NCBI GenBank assembly: GCA_020112395.1
Contig: JACCEK010000001.1
Span: 620,001 to 684,000 of the forward strand
Source: Aerococcaceae bacterium DSM 111021
Lineage (GTDB): Bacteria; Bacillota; Bacilli; Lactobacillales; Aerococcaceae
Direction: 5' to 3'
DNA length: 64,000 nt
Shown here piece by piece: positions 36,353 to 44,500 of the stretch. The position numbers were made by a program, and so were the translations under genes. Numbering within the stretch: position 1 is the stretch's first letter; the number at the start of each line of letters is the position of its first letter. The notes under the pieces are model-generated. The model was not told where the DNA came from, did not search any database, and worked only from the letters and a program-made list of their open reading frames with translations.

Positions 36353-36542
36353 TGTTAATTACATACCTCCTCTTTAATATTTAAGTTTTCATTTCACTAG
36401 CTTACAACCTTATAAACATTGATTTGTAACCGTTAAATCGACAAAGCTTTTATTCAATAAGTTTCACAATTTTCTTTTGTATTTATATAAAGTCTACACA
36501 ATATATTAGAGAAAAAACGTTGCACTTCTTATTTCTAATTAT

Positions 36543-36571
36543 AGTATATCTAACTTTCAAATGACTAACAA
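36543..36571 (-). promoter_or_regulatory. Promoter of the gcv operon
   Basis: TTGTTA (complement 36566-36571), 17-bp spacer, TATACT (complement 36543-36548). Transcription would start near 36536, giving a leader of about 180 nt before gcvT. Confidence 0.7.
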
Positions 36572-36595
36572 TAAAGTAATTGAAAGCTACTAAAC

Positions 36596-36624
36596 TTGAT
36601 AATGTACGTGTTTAGGATTAATAT
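36596..36624 (+). promoter_or_regulatory. Promoter of the M20 amidohydrolase operon
   Basis: TTGATA (36596-36601), 17-bp spacer, TAATAT (36619-36624), followed 36 bp later by the ATG. It is back-to-back with the gcv promoter; the rest of this 306-bp spacer shows nothing else. Confidence 0.6.
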
Positions 36625-36659
36625 GAACTAAGAAAGAATTAACCGTAGGAGGGATACAT

Positions 36660-37841
36660 ATGTTAGAAAAATTACTAACTAAAATAGAAGAAAATAAAGA
36701 TAAGATGATTGATATTCGTCGTTTCCTGCACGAAAATCCAGAACTATCTTTTGAAGAAGTGAATACATCTAAATATATCGCTGATTTTTATAAAGATAAA
36801 GATGTTGATGTTCAAACTAATGTAGGAAACCATGGAGTTAAAGTTACAATTGACTCTGGTAAACCTGGCAAAACATTAGCTTTACGTGCTGACTTCGACG
36901 CATTACCTATTGAGGAAGCAACAGGTCTACCTTTTGCTTCTAAAAATCCTGGTGTGATGCATGCTTGTGGACATGATGCTCATACGGCATACATGCTTAT
37001 ACTAGCAGATGCTCTTATCGAAATGAAAGATCAATTCGAAGGTAAAATTGTTATCATTCATCAAGATGCTGAGGAGGTTCCACCTGGTGGAGCAATTGGT
37101 ATGATTAAAGATGGTGTCTTAGACGGCGTTGATAATGTCTATGGTATTCACGTTATGTCTAACAAACCTTACGGAGAAATTCATTATGTTCCTGGTGAGG
37201 CCCAAAGTGGTCGTGCAAAATTTGTCCTTAAAGTCCAAGGTGTTGGTGGACATGGTTCAAGTCCTCACGAAGCAAACGATGCAATTGTTGCGGCAAGTTA
37301 CTTTGTTACTGCTATTCAAACTGTTGTATCTCGCCGACTTAACCCGTTCGAGACAGGTGTTGTTACAATTGGTTCTTTTGATGGTAAAGGTTCATTTAAT
37401 GCCATTAAAGACTCAGTTGTTTTAGAAGGTGATGTACGTGCTATGTCCGAAAATGTTCGGAAAAAAATTGAAGAAGAAGTAACACGTATCGTCAAAGGCC
37501 TTGAAGTCATGTATGACGTAACTTGTGAGTTAGATTACGCTAACGACTATCCTGTCCTTTTTAATAATCTTGAATTAACAGAACATATTGGTAAAGTACT
37601 AACCAATGCTAACATCAATGATGTTACAGAAGTTTTAAAAGCAGGTCCTATGTCACCATCAGAAGACTTTGCTTATTATGCAAAAGAAGTTCCTAGTTCA
37701 TTCTTTTACGTGGGTGCGGCTCCTGTGGATAAAGAAGCATTTCCGCATCACCATCCAAAATTCGATATTGAAGAAGGTTCAATGATGATTGCGGCAAAAG
37801 CTATGGCTACTTTAGTAGCAGATTACTTTGATAATGAATAA
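36660..37841 (+). CDS. M20 family amidohydrolase (N-acyl amino acid/hippurate hydrolase type)
   Basis: A 393-residue dinuclear metal hydrolase of the M20D group (HipO/AmaA/YkuR type). Metal ligands are in MHACGHDAHT (about residue 100), HQDAEEVPPGGA (about 138) and the C-terminal FPHHHPKFDIEE. The dimerisation domain lies between about residues 180 and 300. It cleaves N-acyl amino acids; the in vivo substrate is unknown. The ATG follows GTAGGAGGGATACAT. It is coupled to the VOC gene 18 bp downstream. Confidence 0.9.
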   Translation: MLEKLLTKIEENKDKMIDIRRFLHENPELSFEEVNTSKYIADFYKDKDVDVQTNVGNHGVKVTIDSGKPGKTLALRADFDALPIEEATGLPFASKNPGVMHACGHDAHTAYMLILADALIEMKDQFEGKIVIIHQDAEEVPPGGAIGMIKDGVLDGVDNVYGIHVMSNKPYGEIHYVPGEAQSGRAKFVLKVQGVGGHGSSPHEANDAIVAASYFVTAIQTVVSRRLNPFETGVVTIGSFDGKGSFNAIKDSVVLEGDVRAMSENVRKKIEEEVTRIVKGLEVMYDVTCELDYANDYPVLFNNLELTEHIGKVLTNANINDVTEVLKAGPMSPSEDFAYYAKEVPSSFFYVGAAPVDKEAFPHHHPKFDIEEGSMMIAAKAMATLVADYFDNE

Positions 37842-37859
37842 GGAAGTAGGAATGACTAT

Positions 37860-38306
37860 ATGATTACAGGTGTAGAAATTGATTTCGTTGTTGAAGACTC
37901 CCTAAAAGCTTTAGAACAGTATCAAGCTATCTTCGCAGATGCTTTAGATGTTGTCGAGAAGACAAGCTTTCCAACTGGCTTAAATGAAGCGGTATTCACA
38001 TTATATGGCACTCGTTTTCATCTATTAGATGCTAACCCTGAATACGAATTATTTGCTCCAACTGAAGAAGACCCAAAAACTTTATGGTTCAATATTATGG
38101 TTGCTGATATTAAAAGTACATATCAACGCGCTATGGATAATGGCGCTTCTGTCATTCAAGAGCTTTCTCATCTGCCAGAGATGGGTGTAACAAATGCAAT
38201 GTTCCTAGATCAGTCTAATTATATTTGGATGTTACATGAAATCCACGAAGAAATTAGTTTTGAAAAACGTGAACAGTTCTTTAAAGATGAATTCAATTTA
38301 GATTAA
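37860..38306 (+). CDS. VOC family protein (glyoxalase/extradiol-like)
   Basis: A 148-residue protein of the vicinal-oxygen-chelate fold with the PhnB/glyoxalase-like pattern (LKALEQYQAIFADALDVVEK near the start, RFHLLDANPEYELF in the middle and DQSNYIWMLHEI near the end). It lacks a signal peptide. The stop of the amidohydrolase and its own AAGGAAGTAGG site are 18 bp apart, so the two form an operon. The reaction is unknown. Confidence 0.82.
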   Translation: MITGVEIDFVVEDSLKALEQYQAIFADALDVVEKTSFPTGLNEAVFTLYGTRFHLLDANPEYELFAPTEEDPKTLWFNIMVADIKSTYQRAMDNGASVIQELSHLPEMGVTNAMFLDQSNYIWMLHEIHEEISFEKREQFFKDEFNLD

Positions 38307-38315
38307 TACTTTAAC

Positions 38316-38376
38316 AAAAAAACACCCCTTACTACTCCAATGACAATTGTCCTGATGAGTAAGGGGTGTTTTATTT
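38316..38376 (+). terminator. Terminator of the amidohydrolase-VOC operon
   Basis: AAAACACCCCTTACT / AGTAAGGGGTGTTTT, a perfect 15-bp stem with a 24-nt loop and a T-rich tail. Confidence 0.85.
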
Positions 38377-38552
38377 TAAACCAGATTAGAGAGTCATTAG
38401 GGAATTCACGTAGGAAAAAAACGAACGACTGTAATTGAATCTGTATGAACGAGCAATGGGTTACAGTTTCAATAGATAGTCGAATGTCAAGCTCCTTAGT
38501 GGAAATATGCGAGACCATTACGCTTTTATACTCTCTATTTTACATTGATTTT

Positions 38553-38918
38553 TTAATCGAAATTGTCTGAATCTGTCATAAGCTGCTGCCTTTCTTCCAT
38601 ATTGGCATTCTTCACTTCCCAGTGAACAACAAAACTCAGTACAATTCTTAATATTACGACAACAGTTAAAACAATTAATTCTTGAAAATCACGAATCACC
38701 ACAGTCTTAATGACCTCTGCCCCAAGCTTAAACTGTAAACTCAAAGCTAATACTTCACCTAACGTAATCGTGATGGCTTTATCATGAAAGTTAAAACCAG
38801 ATTTAAGAAATATCCACAAGACCTTTAAACTTCCCAAAAAAATAATGAAAATTCCAATTAATTCTAAAACATGTATAATTGGCGGACTCACAATTTGAAT
38901 CAATTCTTCTAAAAACAC
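38553..38918 (-). CDS. DUF1622 membrane protein
   Basis: A 121-residue protein with three predicted membrane helices (about residues 14-36, 50-72 and 78-100). It matches the DUF1622 family: ITLGEVLALSLQFKLGAEVIKT and RDFQELIVLTVVVILRIVLS. The family has no assigned function. The start is GTG with AAAGGAG about ten bases upstream. It stands alone between two convergent or divergent neighbours. Confidence 0.83.
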   Translation of the reverse strand: MFLEELIQIVSPPIIHVLELIGIFIIFLGSLKVLWIFLKSGFNFHDKAITITLGEVLALSLQFKLGAEVIKTVVIRDFQELIVLTVVVILRIVLSFVVHWEVKNANMEERQQLMTDSDNFD

Positions 38919-39023
38919 TGATTCACAACTCCTTTCTACTTTTAATTTAATTTAATTTTAACTATAAAATGAGCAAAGCGCAAAAGAAAGATTAATTTGA
39001 CAAATAGGAAGGAGGTTCTTAAA

Positions 39024-39074
39024 ATGAAGTTAGATTATAAGATATTAATAAAATTATATTATTTATCAATTTAA
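39024..39074 (+). CDS. Possible 16-residue leader peptide
   Basis: A 17-codon frame (MKLDYKILIKLYYLSI, stop) with an exceptionally strong GGAAGGAGG site eight bases before its ATG, ending 17 bp before the YwaF-like gene. The peptide is Leu/Ile/Tyr/Lys-rich. It may be a translated leader or simply chance. The following gene has only a weak TGAGG site, so coupling is conceivable. Confidence 0.35.
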   Translation: MKLDYKILIKLYYLSI

Positions 39075-39091
39075 AATGAGGTATGTAACAA

Positions 39092-39784
39092 ATGGAATAT
39101 ATTAAAATATTCGGTCCTAATCATTTATTTTATTTTATTGTTTTGATTATCTTCACAGCTTTATTATTTACAAATCAAACTTATATCAGAAAACACAGCA
39201 ATACTATCTCAAAAGTTATTGTCGTAATTTCTATACTTCAACAATTCTTATTGTACGGCTCTTATGCCTTACTCGGTGAGTTTACATTGCAAGAATCACT
39301 TCCATTCCACATTAGTCGAATTAATACGATACTTGGTATTATCTTTTTATTTACCAAATCCAAAACTTTATTCAATATAGTAGCCTATTTTTCTGTATTT
39401 GCTTGGTTAAGCTTTATAGTTCCAGCAAATATCGAACCAATTACTCATCCTAGAGGCGTTAGTTTTTTAACAAATCATGTTATTACATTACTTCTCCCTT
39501 TTTATGGCATGATTGCTTACGGTTACAAAGTTCAAGCTTCTGCTCGTAAAACAGTCATCGGTTGGTTTTTATTATACTTTATTTTTGTTGCCTTTTTTAA
39601 CCCTTTAGTTAATGGAAATTATTTTTATTTAAGAGACAAACCGATTTTCGCTTCTTTGCCTAATATCATTTATTATCCGGGTGCCATTGTTGTTTCTATC
39701 ATATTATTTTTTATCATAGAACAGATTTACCGATTTGTTAACCATTCGTTTATAAATAATAAAACAGACGAACGTGTTCAGTGA
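39092..39784 (+). CDS. YwaF/TIGR02206 family integral membrane protein
   Basis: A 230-residue protein with six or seven membrane helices. FGPNHLFYFIVLIIFTALLF, LPFHISRINTILGIIFL and the RGVSFLTNHVITLLLPFYGM segment are typical of the TIGR02206/YwaF family (TMEM164-related). No function is established. Its last codons and stop lie inside the terminator stem. Confidence 0.82.
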   Translation: MEYIKIFGPNHLFYFIVLIIFTALLFTNQTYIRKHSNTISKVIVVISILQQFLLYGSYALLGEFTLQESLPFHISRINTILGIIFLFTKSKTLFNIVAYFSVFAWLSFIVPANIEPITHPRGVSFLTNHVITLLLPFYGMIAYGYKVQASARKTVIGWFLLYFIFVAFFNPLVNGNYFYLRDKPIFASLPNIIYYPGAIVVSIILFFIIEQIYRFVNHSFINNKTDERVQ

Positions 39785-39810
39785 AGAACACGTTCGTCTG
39801 TTTTTTCTTA
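39761..39810. terminator. Bidirectional terminator overlapping two stop codons
   Basis: A perfect 19-bp stem (AAAACAGACGAACGTGTTC and its complement) with a 6-nt loop. The left arm and loop encode the last residues and stop of the YwaF-like gene; the right side ends next to the stop of the convergent esterase. Confidence 0.88.
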
Positions 39811-40413
39811 TTTCGATACTTTATCTAACCATACTTTTGCTTGCATAACTGTATCGCCATTTAATTCATGAGAATTCACCCAAAATTTAGTCACATCTGC
39901 ACCACGTTTTTCAAATATATCAATAACATTTTCACTATCATGTAGTGGAACAATTGGATCATTTTTACCCATCGATAAGTAGACAGATACATCTTTCATG
40001 TTTTTAATGTTTTGAGATACATCAACTGGATACATTGGTGCAAATAATGCACCTTTGTTAATTTGACTGTCTTCTCTTAGCAAGATGTTTAGTGCAATAT
40101 TTGACCCATTAGAAAACCCTACAAAGATTGCATCATCTAATTTAAAATTATATTCTTCACTCGATTCAACGATAAATTTATGTAATGCTTCCCCGCGTTG
40201 GTTTAAATCATCTATATCGTATCGCCCTTCGCCTTGACGTTTGAAATAACGTAACATTCCGTTCTCATTCACATCACCGCGGATTGATAAAACTGTTGCT
40301 TCAGAATCTAACACTTCACCAAGTGGTAATAAGTTAGTCTCATCGCCACCTGTACCATGAAGTAAGATAAATACTGGATGATCTGCTTTACCTTCTTTAA
40401 ATATATGTTGCAT
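39808..40413 (-). CDS. Alpha/beta hydrolase (MhqD-like carboxylesterase)
   Basis: A 201-residue serine hydrolase of the phospholipase/carboxylesterase family: oxyanion region ILLHGTGGDETNLL, nucleophile elbow GFSNGS (Ser near residue 109), the Asp in GKNDPIVPLHD and His in SHELNGD. It is the last gene of the quinone-stress operon, as mhqD is in Bacillus. It probably hydrolyses ester products of quinone detoxification (inference). Confidence 0.87.
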   Translation of the reverse strand: MQHIFKEGKADHPVFILLHGTGGDETNLLPLGEVLDSEATVLSIRGDVNENGMLRYFKRQGEGRYDIDDLNQRGEALHKFIVESSEEYNFKLDDAIFVGFSNGSNIALNILLREDSQINKGALFAPMYPVDVSQNIKNMKDVSVYLSMGKNDPIVPLHDSENVIDIFEKRGADVTKFWVNSHELNGDTVMQAKVWLDKVSK

Positions 40414-40429
40414 AAATTATTAACTCCTT

Positions 40430-41044
40430 CTAATCTGGTCGTATTAAGTCGAATTGATCGCCTAATTTAGCGTAATCAGCACCAGCTAAACGGCTCACTG
40501 GTTTTAACTTGTCTGCAATAATATAACCGGTTTCTTCATCATAAATCTTCCCTGCAAGATGGAAACCAACAACTTCTAAAACGATCAAGTCAGCGACTAT
40601 AAGTTCTTCTGAGTTCTTTATTTCCATAGCATTGTATAGAGTTGTTTCATAACGGACTGCAGCTTCTCTAATCCCCGGTGTTCCAATGATATTCGATTCA
40701 ACTAAATTAAAATTTGACACCTTTAATTCACTTTCATCTGCCGGTAAAGTAGCTGAAGTTTTATTCGCTTCTTTGACTATATCCTCATCAACTATATGAA
40801 CTGTTGCTTCTTGTTTAGCAAGAATATTTCTTGATGTATCTTTCAATTCCCCATTCGATCGTTGGATTGCAATCGAAAGTAATGGTGGATCATTTGAGAC
40901 AATATTAAAATAGCTGAACGGTGCTATATTAATGACTTCATCTGATTGTGTCATCACCAAGGCAATAGGTCTAGGTATAACAGTGCCAGCTAATTTCTTT
41001 TTCTTGTCTTTTGAAGACAAGTTATCTGCGTTAAAATAATGCAT
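40430..41044 (-). CDS. Flavin reductase family protein (FMN-binding split barrel)
   Basis: A 204-residue protein of the flavin reductase-like split-barrel family: AGTVIPRPIALVMTQSDEVI near residue 20, NIAPFSYFNIVSNDPPLLSI and DTSRNILAKQEATVHI. It binds FMN and may transfer hydride to a flavin or quinone. It lies 8 bp after the dioxygenase gene and 16 bp before the esterase. Confidence 0.88.
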   Translation of the reverse strand: MHYFNADNLSSKDKKKKLAGTVIPRPIALVMTQSDEVINIAPFSYFNIVSNDPPLLSIAIQRSNGELKDTSRNILAKQEATVHIVDEDIVKEANKTSATLPADESELKVSNFNLVESNIIGTPGIREAAVRYETTLYNAMEIKNSEELIVADLIVLEVVGFHLAGKIYDEETGYIIADKLKPVSRLAGADYAKLGDQFDLIRPD

Positions 41045-41052
41045 AATCCCTC

Positions 41053-41946
41053 CTACAATTCGACTTTTGGTAGTGTACTTTCAATTTCTTCCCGTTGACT
41101 TTCATATTGTTCAGGAAGCATTAACTTTTGTCCGAGTGTTTCAATTGGCTCATCAACTGCAAATCCTGGGCCGTCAGTTGCGTATTCATATAATACATGC
41201 CCTTTTTCACGCATATATATTGCTTTAAAGTAGTTTCGATCCTTTACCTCAGTCACTCGATGCCCTTGGCTTTCAAGGTATTCTTGCCACTCAAGTTGTC
41301 TAGCGTCATCAGGCATTGACCAAGCAATATGATGAACTGTTCCTACACCATCTCTACCTCTTTGTGGTGCTACTCGAGGTATAACGATATGATGACGTTC
41401 TTCACCATCAGTTTCTAAATGATAGAAATCAGTTGTTGAATCTAGTTCATTTAAACCTAATTCTTTTCTCAGTGTATCATGCGTTTCTTCAGGTTTAGCA
41501 GAAAGCAATTCTACCCCATAAAAGCCAATAATGTCATTACTGTCTTTCACTTTATCTGTTTCAACGATAGCTAAACGTAATGTATGATTATCCTCAAAAA
41601 TAATTCCGTCTTGGCCAAACATATTCGATTCATTGAAATCAATATTATGTGTCTTTAAGTGGTTCTTCCAGTGATTCAATGACCCACTAGGTACAGAGAA
41701 TGCGATTCTTCCGACTTGTCCACTCCCTTTTACACCACGATTACGTGTATCCCAAGGGAAAAATGTCAGAACCGTGCCATCATCCATATCTTTATTCGAG
41801 AAGTAAAAATGATATGTATTTGTATCATCAAAGTTGACTGTTTGTTTTATTAATTTTAAGCCTAAAACATCACGATAAAAATGCAAGTTTTCTTGCGGTG
41901 GTCCAGCAATAGCAGTAATGTGGTGAATGCGTTTGATTGGTTCCAT
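41053..41946 (-). CDS. Ring-cleaving dioxygenase, VOC family (MhqA/MhqO-like)
   Basis: A 297-residue two-module VOC protein. Metal ligands are in IHHITAIAGPPQENLHFY (module 1), VHHIAWSM (module 2, about residue 210) and the Glu in HVLYEYATDGPGF near residue 260. Bacillus MhqA/E/O proteins of this group protect against hydroquinones. It is adjacent to a 320-residue paralogue and probably arose by duplication. Confidence 0.9.
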   Translation of the reverse strand: MEPIKRIHHITAIAGPPQENLHFYRDVLGLKLIKQTVNFDDTNTYHFYFSNKDMDDGTVLTFFPWDTRNRGVKGSGQVGRIAFSVPSGSLNHWKNHLKTHNIDFNESNMFGQDGIIFEDNHTLRLAIVETDKVKDSNDIIGFYGVELLSAKPEETHDTLRKELGLNELDSTTDFYHLETDGEERHHIVIPRVAPQRGRDGVGTVHHIAWSMPDDARQLEWQEYLESQGHRVTEVKDRNYFKAIYMREKGHVLYEYATDGPGFAVDEPIETLGQKLMLPEQYESQREEIESTLPKVEL

Positions 41947-41973
41947 ATATTAATCTCTCCTATTTAAAATTTA

Positions 41974-42011
41974 ACTGACAAGAAATTATCTTAGTAATAA
42001 TCTCTTGCCAG
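41974..42011 (-). terminator. Hairpin between the two dioxygenase genes (weak terminator or processing site)
   Basis: CTGGCAAGAgATTAT and ATAATTTCTTGTCAG pair with few mismatches; the tail TTAAATTTT is weak. It may reduce expression of the distal three genes. Confidence 0.5.
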
Positions 42012-42024
42012 TATTTAATTTTAA

Positions 42025-42987
42025 TTATTTGTTACGTGTTGTATCAAACGGACGAACCATTGATTCGATTTCATCTCGTTTTTCTTCTAAGAATGGTGGT
42101 AATGATAATTTCTCTCCGAGTGTTTCATAAGGCTCGTCTCCCATGAATCCAGGTCCATCTGTCGAAATTTCGATTAGGATATGTCCAATACGTGCATATA
42201 AAGCTTCAAAGAAGAATCGATCAACCCATCCAGAATGACGAATTCCCATTTGGTTATACTTCGCTTCCCATGCTTTGATTGCTTCATGGTCTTCGACTCT
42301 AAACGATACGTGATGAACTTCACCGTATCCTTGTACTCCAACAGGTGTTTCTTCATCTTTACGAACGATAACACGTGCACCGTTTCCACCTTCACCCATT
42401 TCAAATACAGCAACTGTATCTTCTTCAATGATAGGTTTCATATTATAGATAACTTGTAATAATTGTTTGAAGTCCTCAAAGTAACTTACTGTAATTTCGA
42501 TTGGGCCTAAACCGTAAATTGCTTTATCAGTTGGTACAGGTCCATTTTGCCAAGGAGTTCCTGCTTCTACACCTTCGTTTGTTTCGTCTGAGAATAGACG
42601 GTAGCGTTGTCCATCTTCTTCTTCAAACTCTAAAACCTTTGTCCCAAATAGTTCCGTAATTTCTCCATGTTTAACGTCAAACTCTTTAAAACGATCTGCA
42701 TAATATTCTATTGCTGCGTCGTTAGGTACACGTAAACCAATTCGAGAAATTGAATTCGATCCGTATGTTCCTGATGGAATATTTGGGAAATCAAAGAATG
42801 TTAAGTCCGTTCCTGGTGAACCAAGATCATCAGCAAAGAATGTATGATATGTTTGGATGTCATCTTGGTTGACTGTCTTTTTAACTAGACGCATACCTAG
42901 TGTATCTGTAATGAATTTATAGTTTCTTTCTGCGCTATTTGTGATTGCTGTAACGTGGTGGATTCCTTTAAGTTCTGTTTGTGTCAT
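42025..42987 (-). CDS. Ring-cleaving dioxygenase, VOC family (MhqO-like)
   Basis: A 320-residue two-module VOC protein: IHHVTAITNSAERNYKFITD (module 1), EVHHVSFRVEDHEAI (module 2) and HILIEISTDGPGFMGDEPYE with the third metal ligand. The closest described relatives are the MhqR-controlled hydroquinone dioxygenases of Bacillus. It lies 16 bp downstream of the MarR regulator gene and has a strong AAAGGAG site. Confidence 0.91.
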   Translation of the reverse strand: MTQTELKGIHHVTAITNSAERNYKFITDTLGMRLVKKTVNQDDIQTYHTFFADDLGSPGTDLTFFDFPNIPSGTYGSNSISRIGLRVPNDAAIEYYADRFKEFDVKHGEITELFGTKVLEFEEEDGQRYRLFSDETNEGVEAGTPWQNGPVPTDKAIYGLGPIEITVSYFEDFKQLLQVIYNMKPIIEEDTVAVFEMGEGGNGARVIVRKDEETPVGVQGYGEVHHVSFRVEDHEAIKAWEAKYNQMGIRHSGWVDRFFFEALYARIGHILIEISTDGPGFMGDEPYETLGEKLSLPPFLEEKRDEIESMVRPFDTTRNK

Positions 42988-43003
42988 TTATATTTCTCCT
43001 TTA

Positions 43004-43432
43004 TTAATTGTCTAAACCGTTCAATTTTTTTAGTAAGTATCGTAATTGTTCAAGTTCTTCATCGTCTAATTTGTCGAATGATTTTGTAATTAATTGAGCG
43101 TGTGATGGAAAGATTCTTTCGATCAATTCTTCACCACTTGGTGTTAAAGACGCGTATATAACACGTCTATCTTGTGAATCTACAATCCGTTCAACAAGTC
43201 CTTTGTCACATAACTTATCAACTAAGTAAGTTGTACTACTACTAGCAATTAATATTTTTTCTTTAATTTGCTGAATAGGTTGTGGTCCTTTATTAAGTAA
43301 TAATTCAAGTACTGCAAATTCATTTAAGTTTAACCCGTGTTTTCTTGAGTCTTTTCTGACTATTCTATCTAATATCTCGCTAGTTCGTTGAATACCTACG
43401 AACGCTTTTAATGATTCTACGGTTCTGTTCAT
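43004..43432 (-). CDS. MarR family regulator (MhqR-like)
   Basis: A 142-residue winged-helix repressor of the MarR family. LNLNEFAVLELLLNKGPQPI and SSSTTYLVDKLCDKGLVERI form the recognition part, and DSQDRRVIYASLTPSGEELI is the wing. The downstream dioxygenases, flavin reductase and esterase match the MhqR regulon of Bacillus. Upstream boxes of the MhqR type support autoregulation. The ATG follows TAGGAGGAGCAATA. Confidence 0.9.
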   Translation of the reverse strand: MNRTVESLKAFVGIQRTSEILDRIVRKDSRKHGLNLNEFAVLELLLNKGPQPIQQIKEKILIASSSTTYLVDKLCDKGLVERIVDSQDRRVIYASLTPSGEELIERIFPSHAQLITKSFDKLDDEELEQLRYLLKKLNGLDN

Positions 43433-43467
43433 TATTGCTCCTCCTAAGATTTTGTTCTTATTAAAAC

Positions 43468-43485
43468 ATCTCGTTTTCGAATTAT
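43468..43485. promoter_or_regulatory. MhqR-type operator box 1
   Basis: ATCTCGTTTTCGAATTAT. It lies 36 bp before the regulator ATG and overlaps a minus-strand TATAAT (complement 43481-43486), the likely -10 of the operon. Compare the Bacillus MhqR box, remembered as ATCTCGAATTCGAGAT. Confidence 0.7.
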
Positions 43486-43540
43486 ATGTTGAAAATTATA
43501 AGCGATTTGAAGCATTTAAAATTTTACTTTATATGTTTAC

Positions 43541-43559
43541 ATCTCGATTTCGAATTAAT
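43541..43559. promoter_or_regulatory. MhqR-type operator box 2
   Basis: ATCTCGATTTCGAATTAAT, 73 bp upstream of box 1. Shares ATCTCGnnTTCGA with boxes 1 and 3 and is followed by AATAACATG. Confidence 0.7.
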
Positions 43560-43622
43560 AATAACATGAATAAATTTAGAGGTCAAATCTGTTGTTTTTT
43601 TATTAATGAATGACGAAGTATT

Positions 43623-43641
43623 ATCTCGACTTCGAAATAAT
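43623..43641. promoter_or_regulatory. MhqR-type operator box 3
   Basis: ATCTCGACTTCGAAATAAT, 82 bp from box 2 and followed by AACATG, as box 2 is. It is nearest to the divergent YggS-like gene and may affect it. Apart from the three boxes this 330-bp spacer shows nothing else. Confidence 0.65.
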
Positions 43642-43762
43642 AACATGGATATCATTTGGATGCAAGAGTTATTCTTGATTTTATTTGAATGTCTTCAAAT
43701 TGACACCCTTCGCTATAATTGATAAATTCAATAGAGAAATAATTAAAGGAGCGGTGAGCGAA

Positions 43763-44452
43763 GTGACTATGAAACAAACTTTAAAAACAAATATTAATGT
43801 AATTCAAAATACAATTGAAAATCATCTGCCTGCTGGAAACGAAAAACCAACGGTGATTGCGGTGACTAAGACCGTTGATGAAGATACGATGCGTGATTTG
43901 CACGCTCTTGGAGTAAAACACTTTGGGGAGAACCGCCCGGATGTATTTTTAAAGAAATATGAAAATTTGGTAGATATTAATGAAGATATCCAATGGCACT
44001 TTATTGGTAATTTACAAACGAGACAAGTGAAGAAGATTATTAATGATATTGATTATCTCCACTCTCTGGACCGTCTCTCTTTAGCAAAAGAAATTCAAAA
44101 ACGCGCTGAGCAGCCGGTTAACTGTTTCATTCAAGTTAATGTGAGTGGTGAAGATAGTAAATCTGGTTTCCAACCCGACGCGTTGGCTGACACTTTAAAA
44201 GAGTTAGAAGCATATGATAAGTTAAATATCATTGGCCTAATGACAATGGCTCCTATTGATGCCAGCCAAGAGGAAATTCATGAATATTTCCGCTTTTTAA
44301 AAGAGTTACAAGTTGAAGTGGAACAAAGTAACTTTACAAATGCTCCTTGTACAGAAGTTAGCATGGGCATGAGCCAAGACTATCCCATCGCTGTTTCAGA
44401 AGGAGCTACTTTCATACGTGTAGGTACTGCCTTTTTCAAAGATGCTTTATAA
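43763..44452 (+). CDS. YggS family pyridoxal phosphate-binding protein
   Basis: A protein of about 229 residues with the single-domain alanine-racemase-like TIM barrel (YggS/PLPBP). The PLP Lys is in VIAVTKTVDEDTMR (about residue 38), and HFGENRPDVFLKKYE, WHFIGNLQTRQVKKI and SMGMSQDYPIAVSEGATFIRVG are family signatures. It balances PLP and amino-acid pools. The GTG at 43763 has GGAG 11 bases upstream; the ATG two codons later is an alternative, while the long upstream extension has no site. Confidence 0.9.
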   Translation: MTMKQTLKTNINVIQNTIENHLPAGNEKPTVIAVTKTVDEDTMRDLHALGVKHFGENRPDVFLKKYENLVDINEDIQWHFIGNLQTRQVKKIINDIDYLHSLDRLSLAKEIQKRAEQPVNCFIQVNVSGEDSKSGFQPDALADTLKELEAYDKLNIIGLMTMAPIDASQEEIHEYFRFLKELQVEVEQSNFTNAPCTEVSMGMSQDYPIAVSEGATFIRVGTAFFKDAL

Positions 44453-44455
44453 GAA

Positions 44456-44498
44456 ACAAAAAACAACAGTCCGATTTTTTCGAACTGTTGTTTTTGTT
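44456..44498. terminator. Bidirectional terminator between yggS and nrdG
   Basis: AAAACAACAGTCCGA / TCGAACTGTTGTTTTT hairpin with A/T runs on both sides, between convergent genes. Confidence 0.85.
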
Positions 44499-44500
44499 TA

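Noticed and set aside
36353-36659. Glycine riboswitch before gcvT
   Set aside because: Expected from context, but none of the conserved aptamer blocks could be found on the minus strand.
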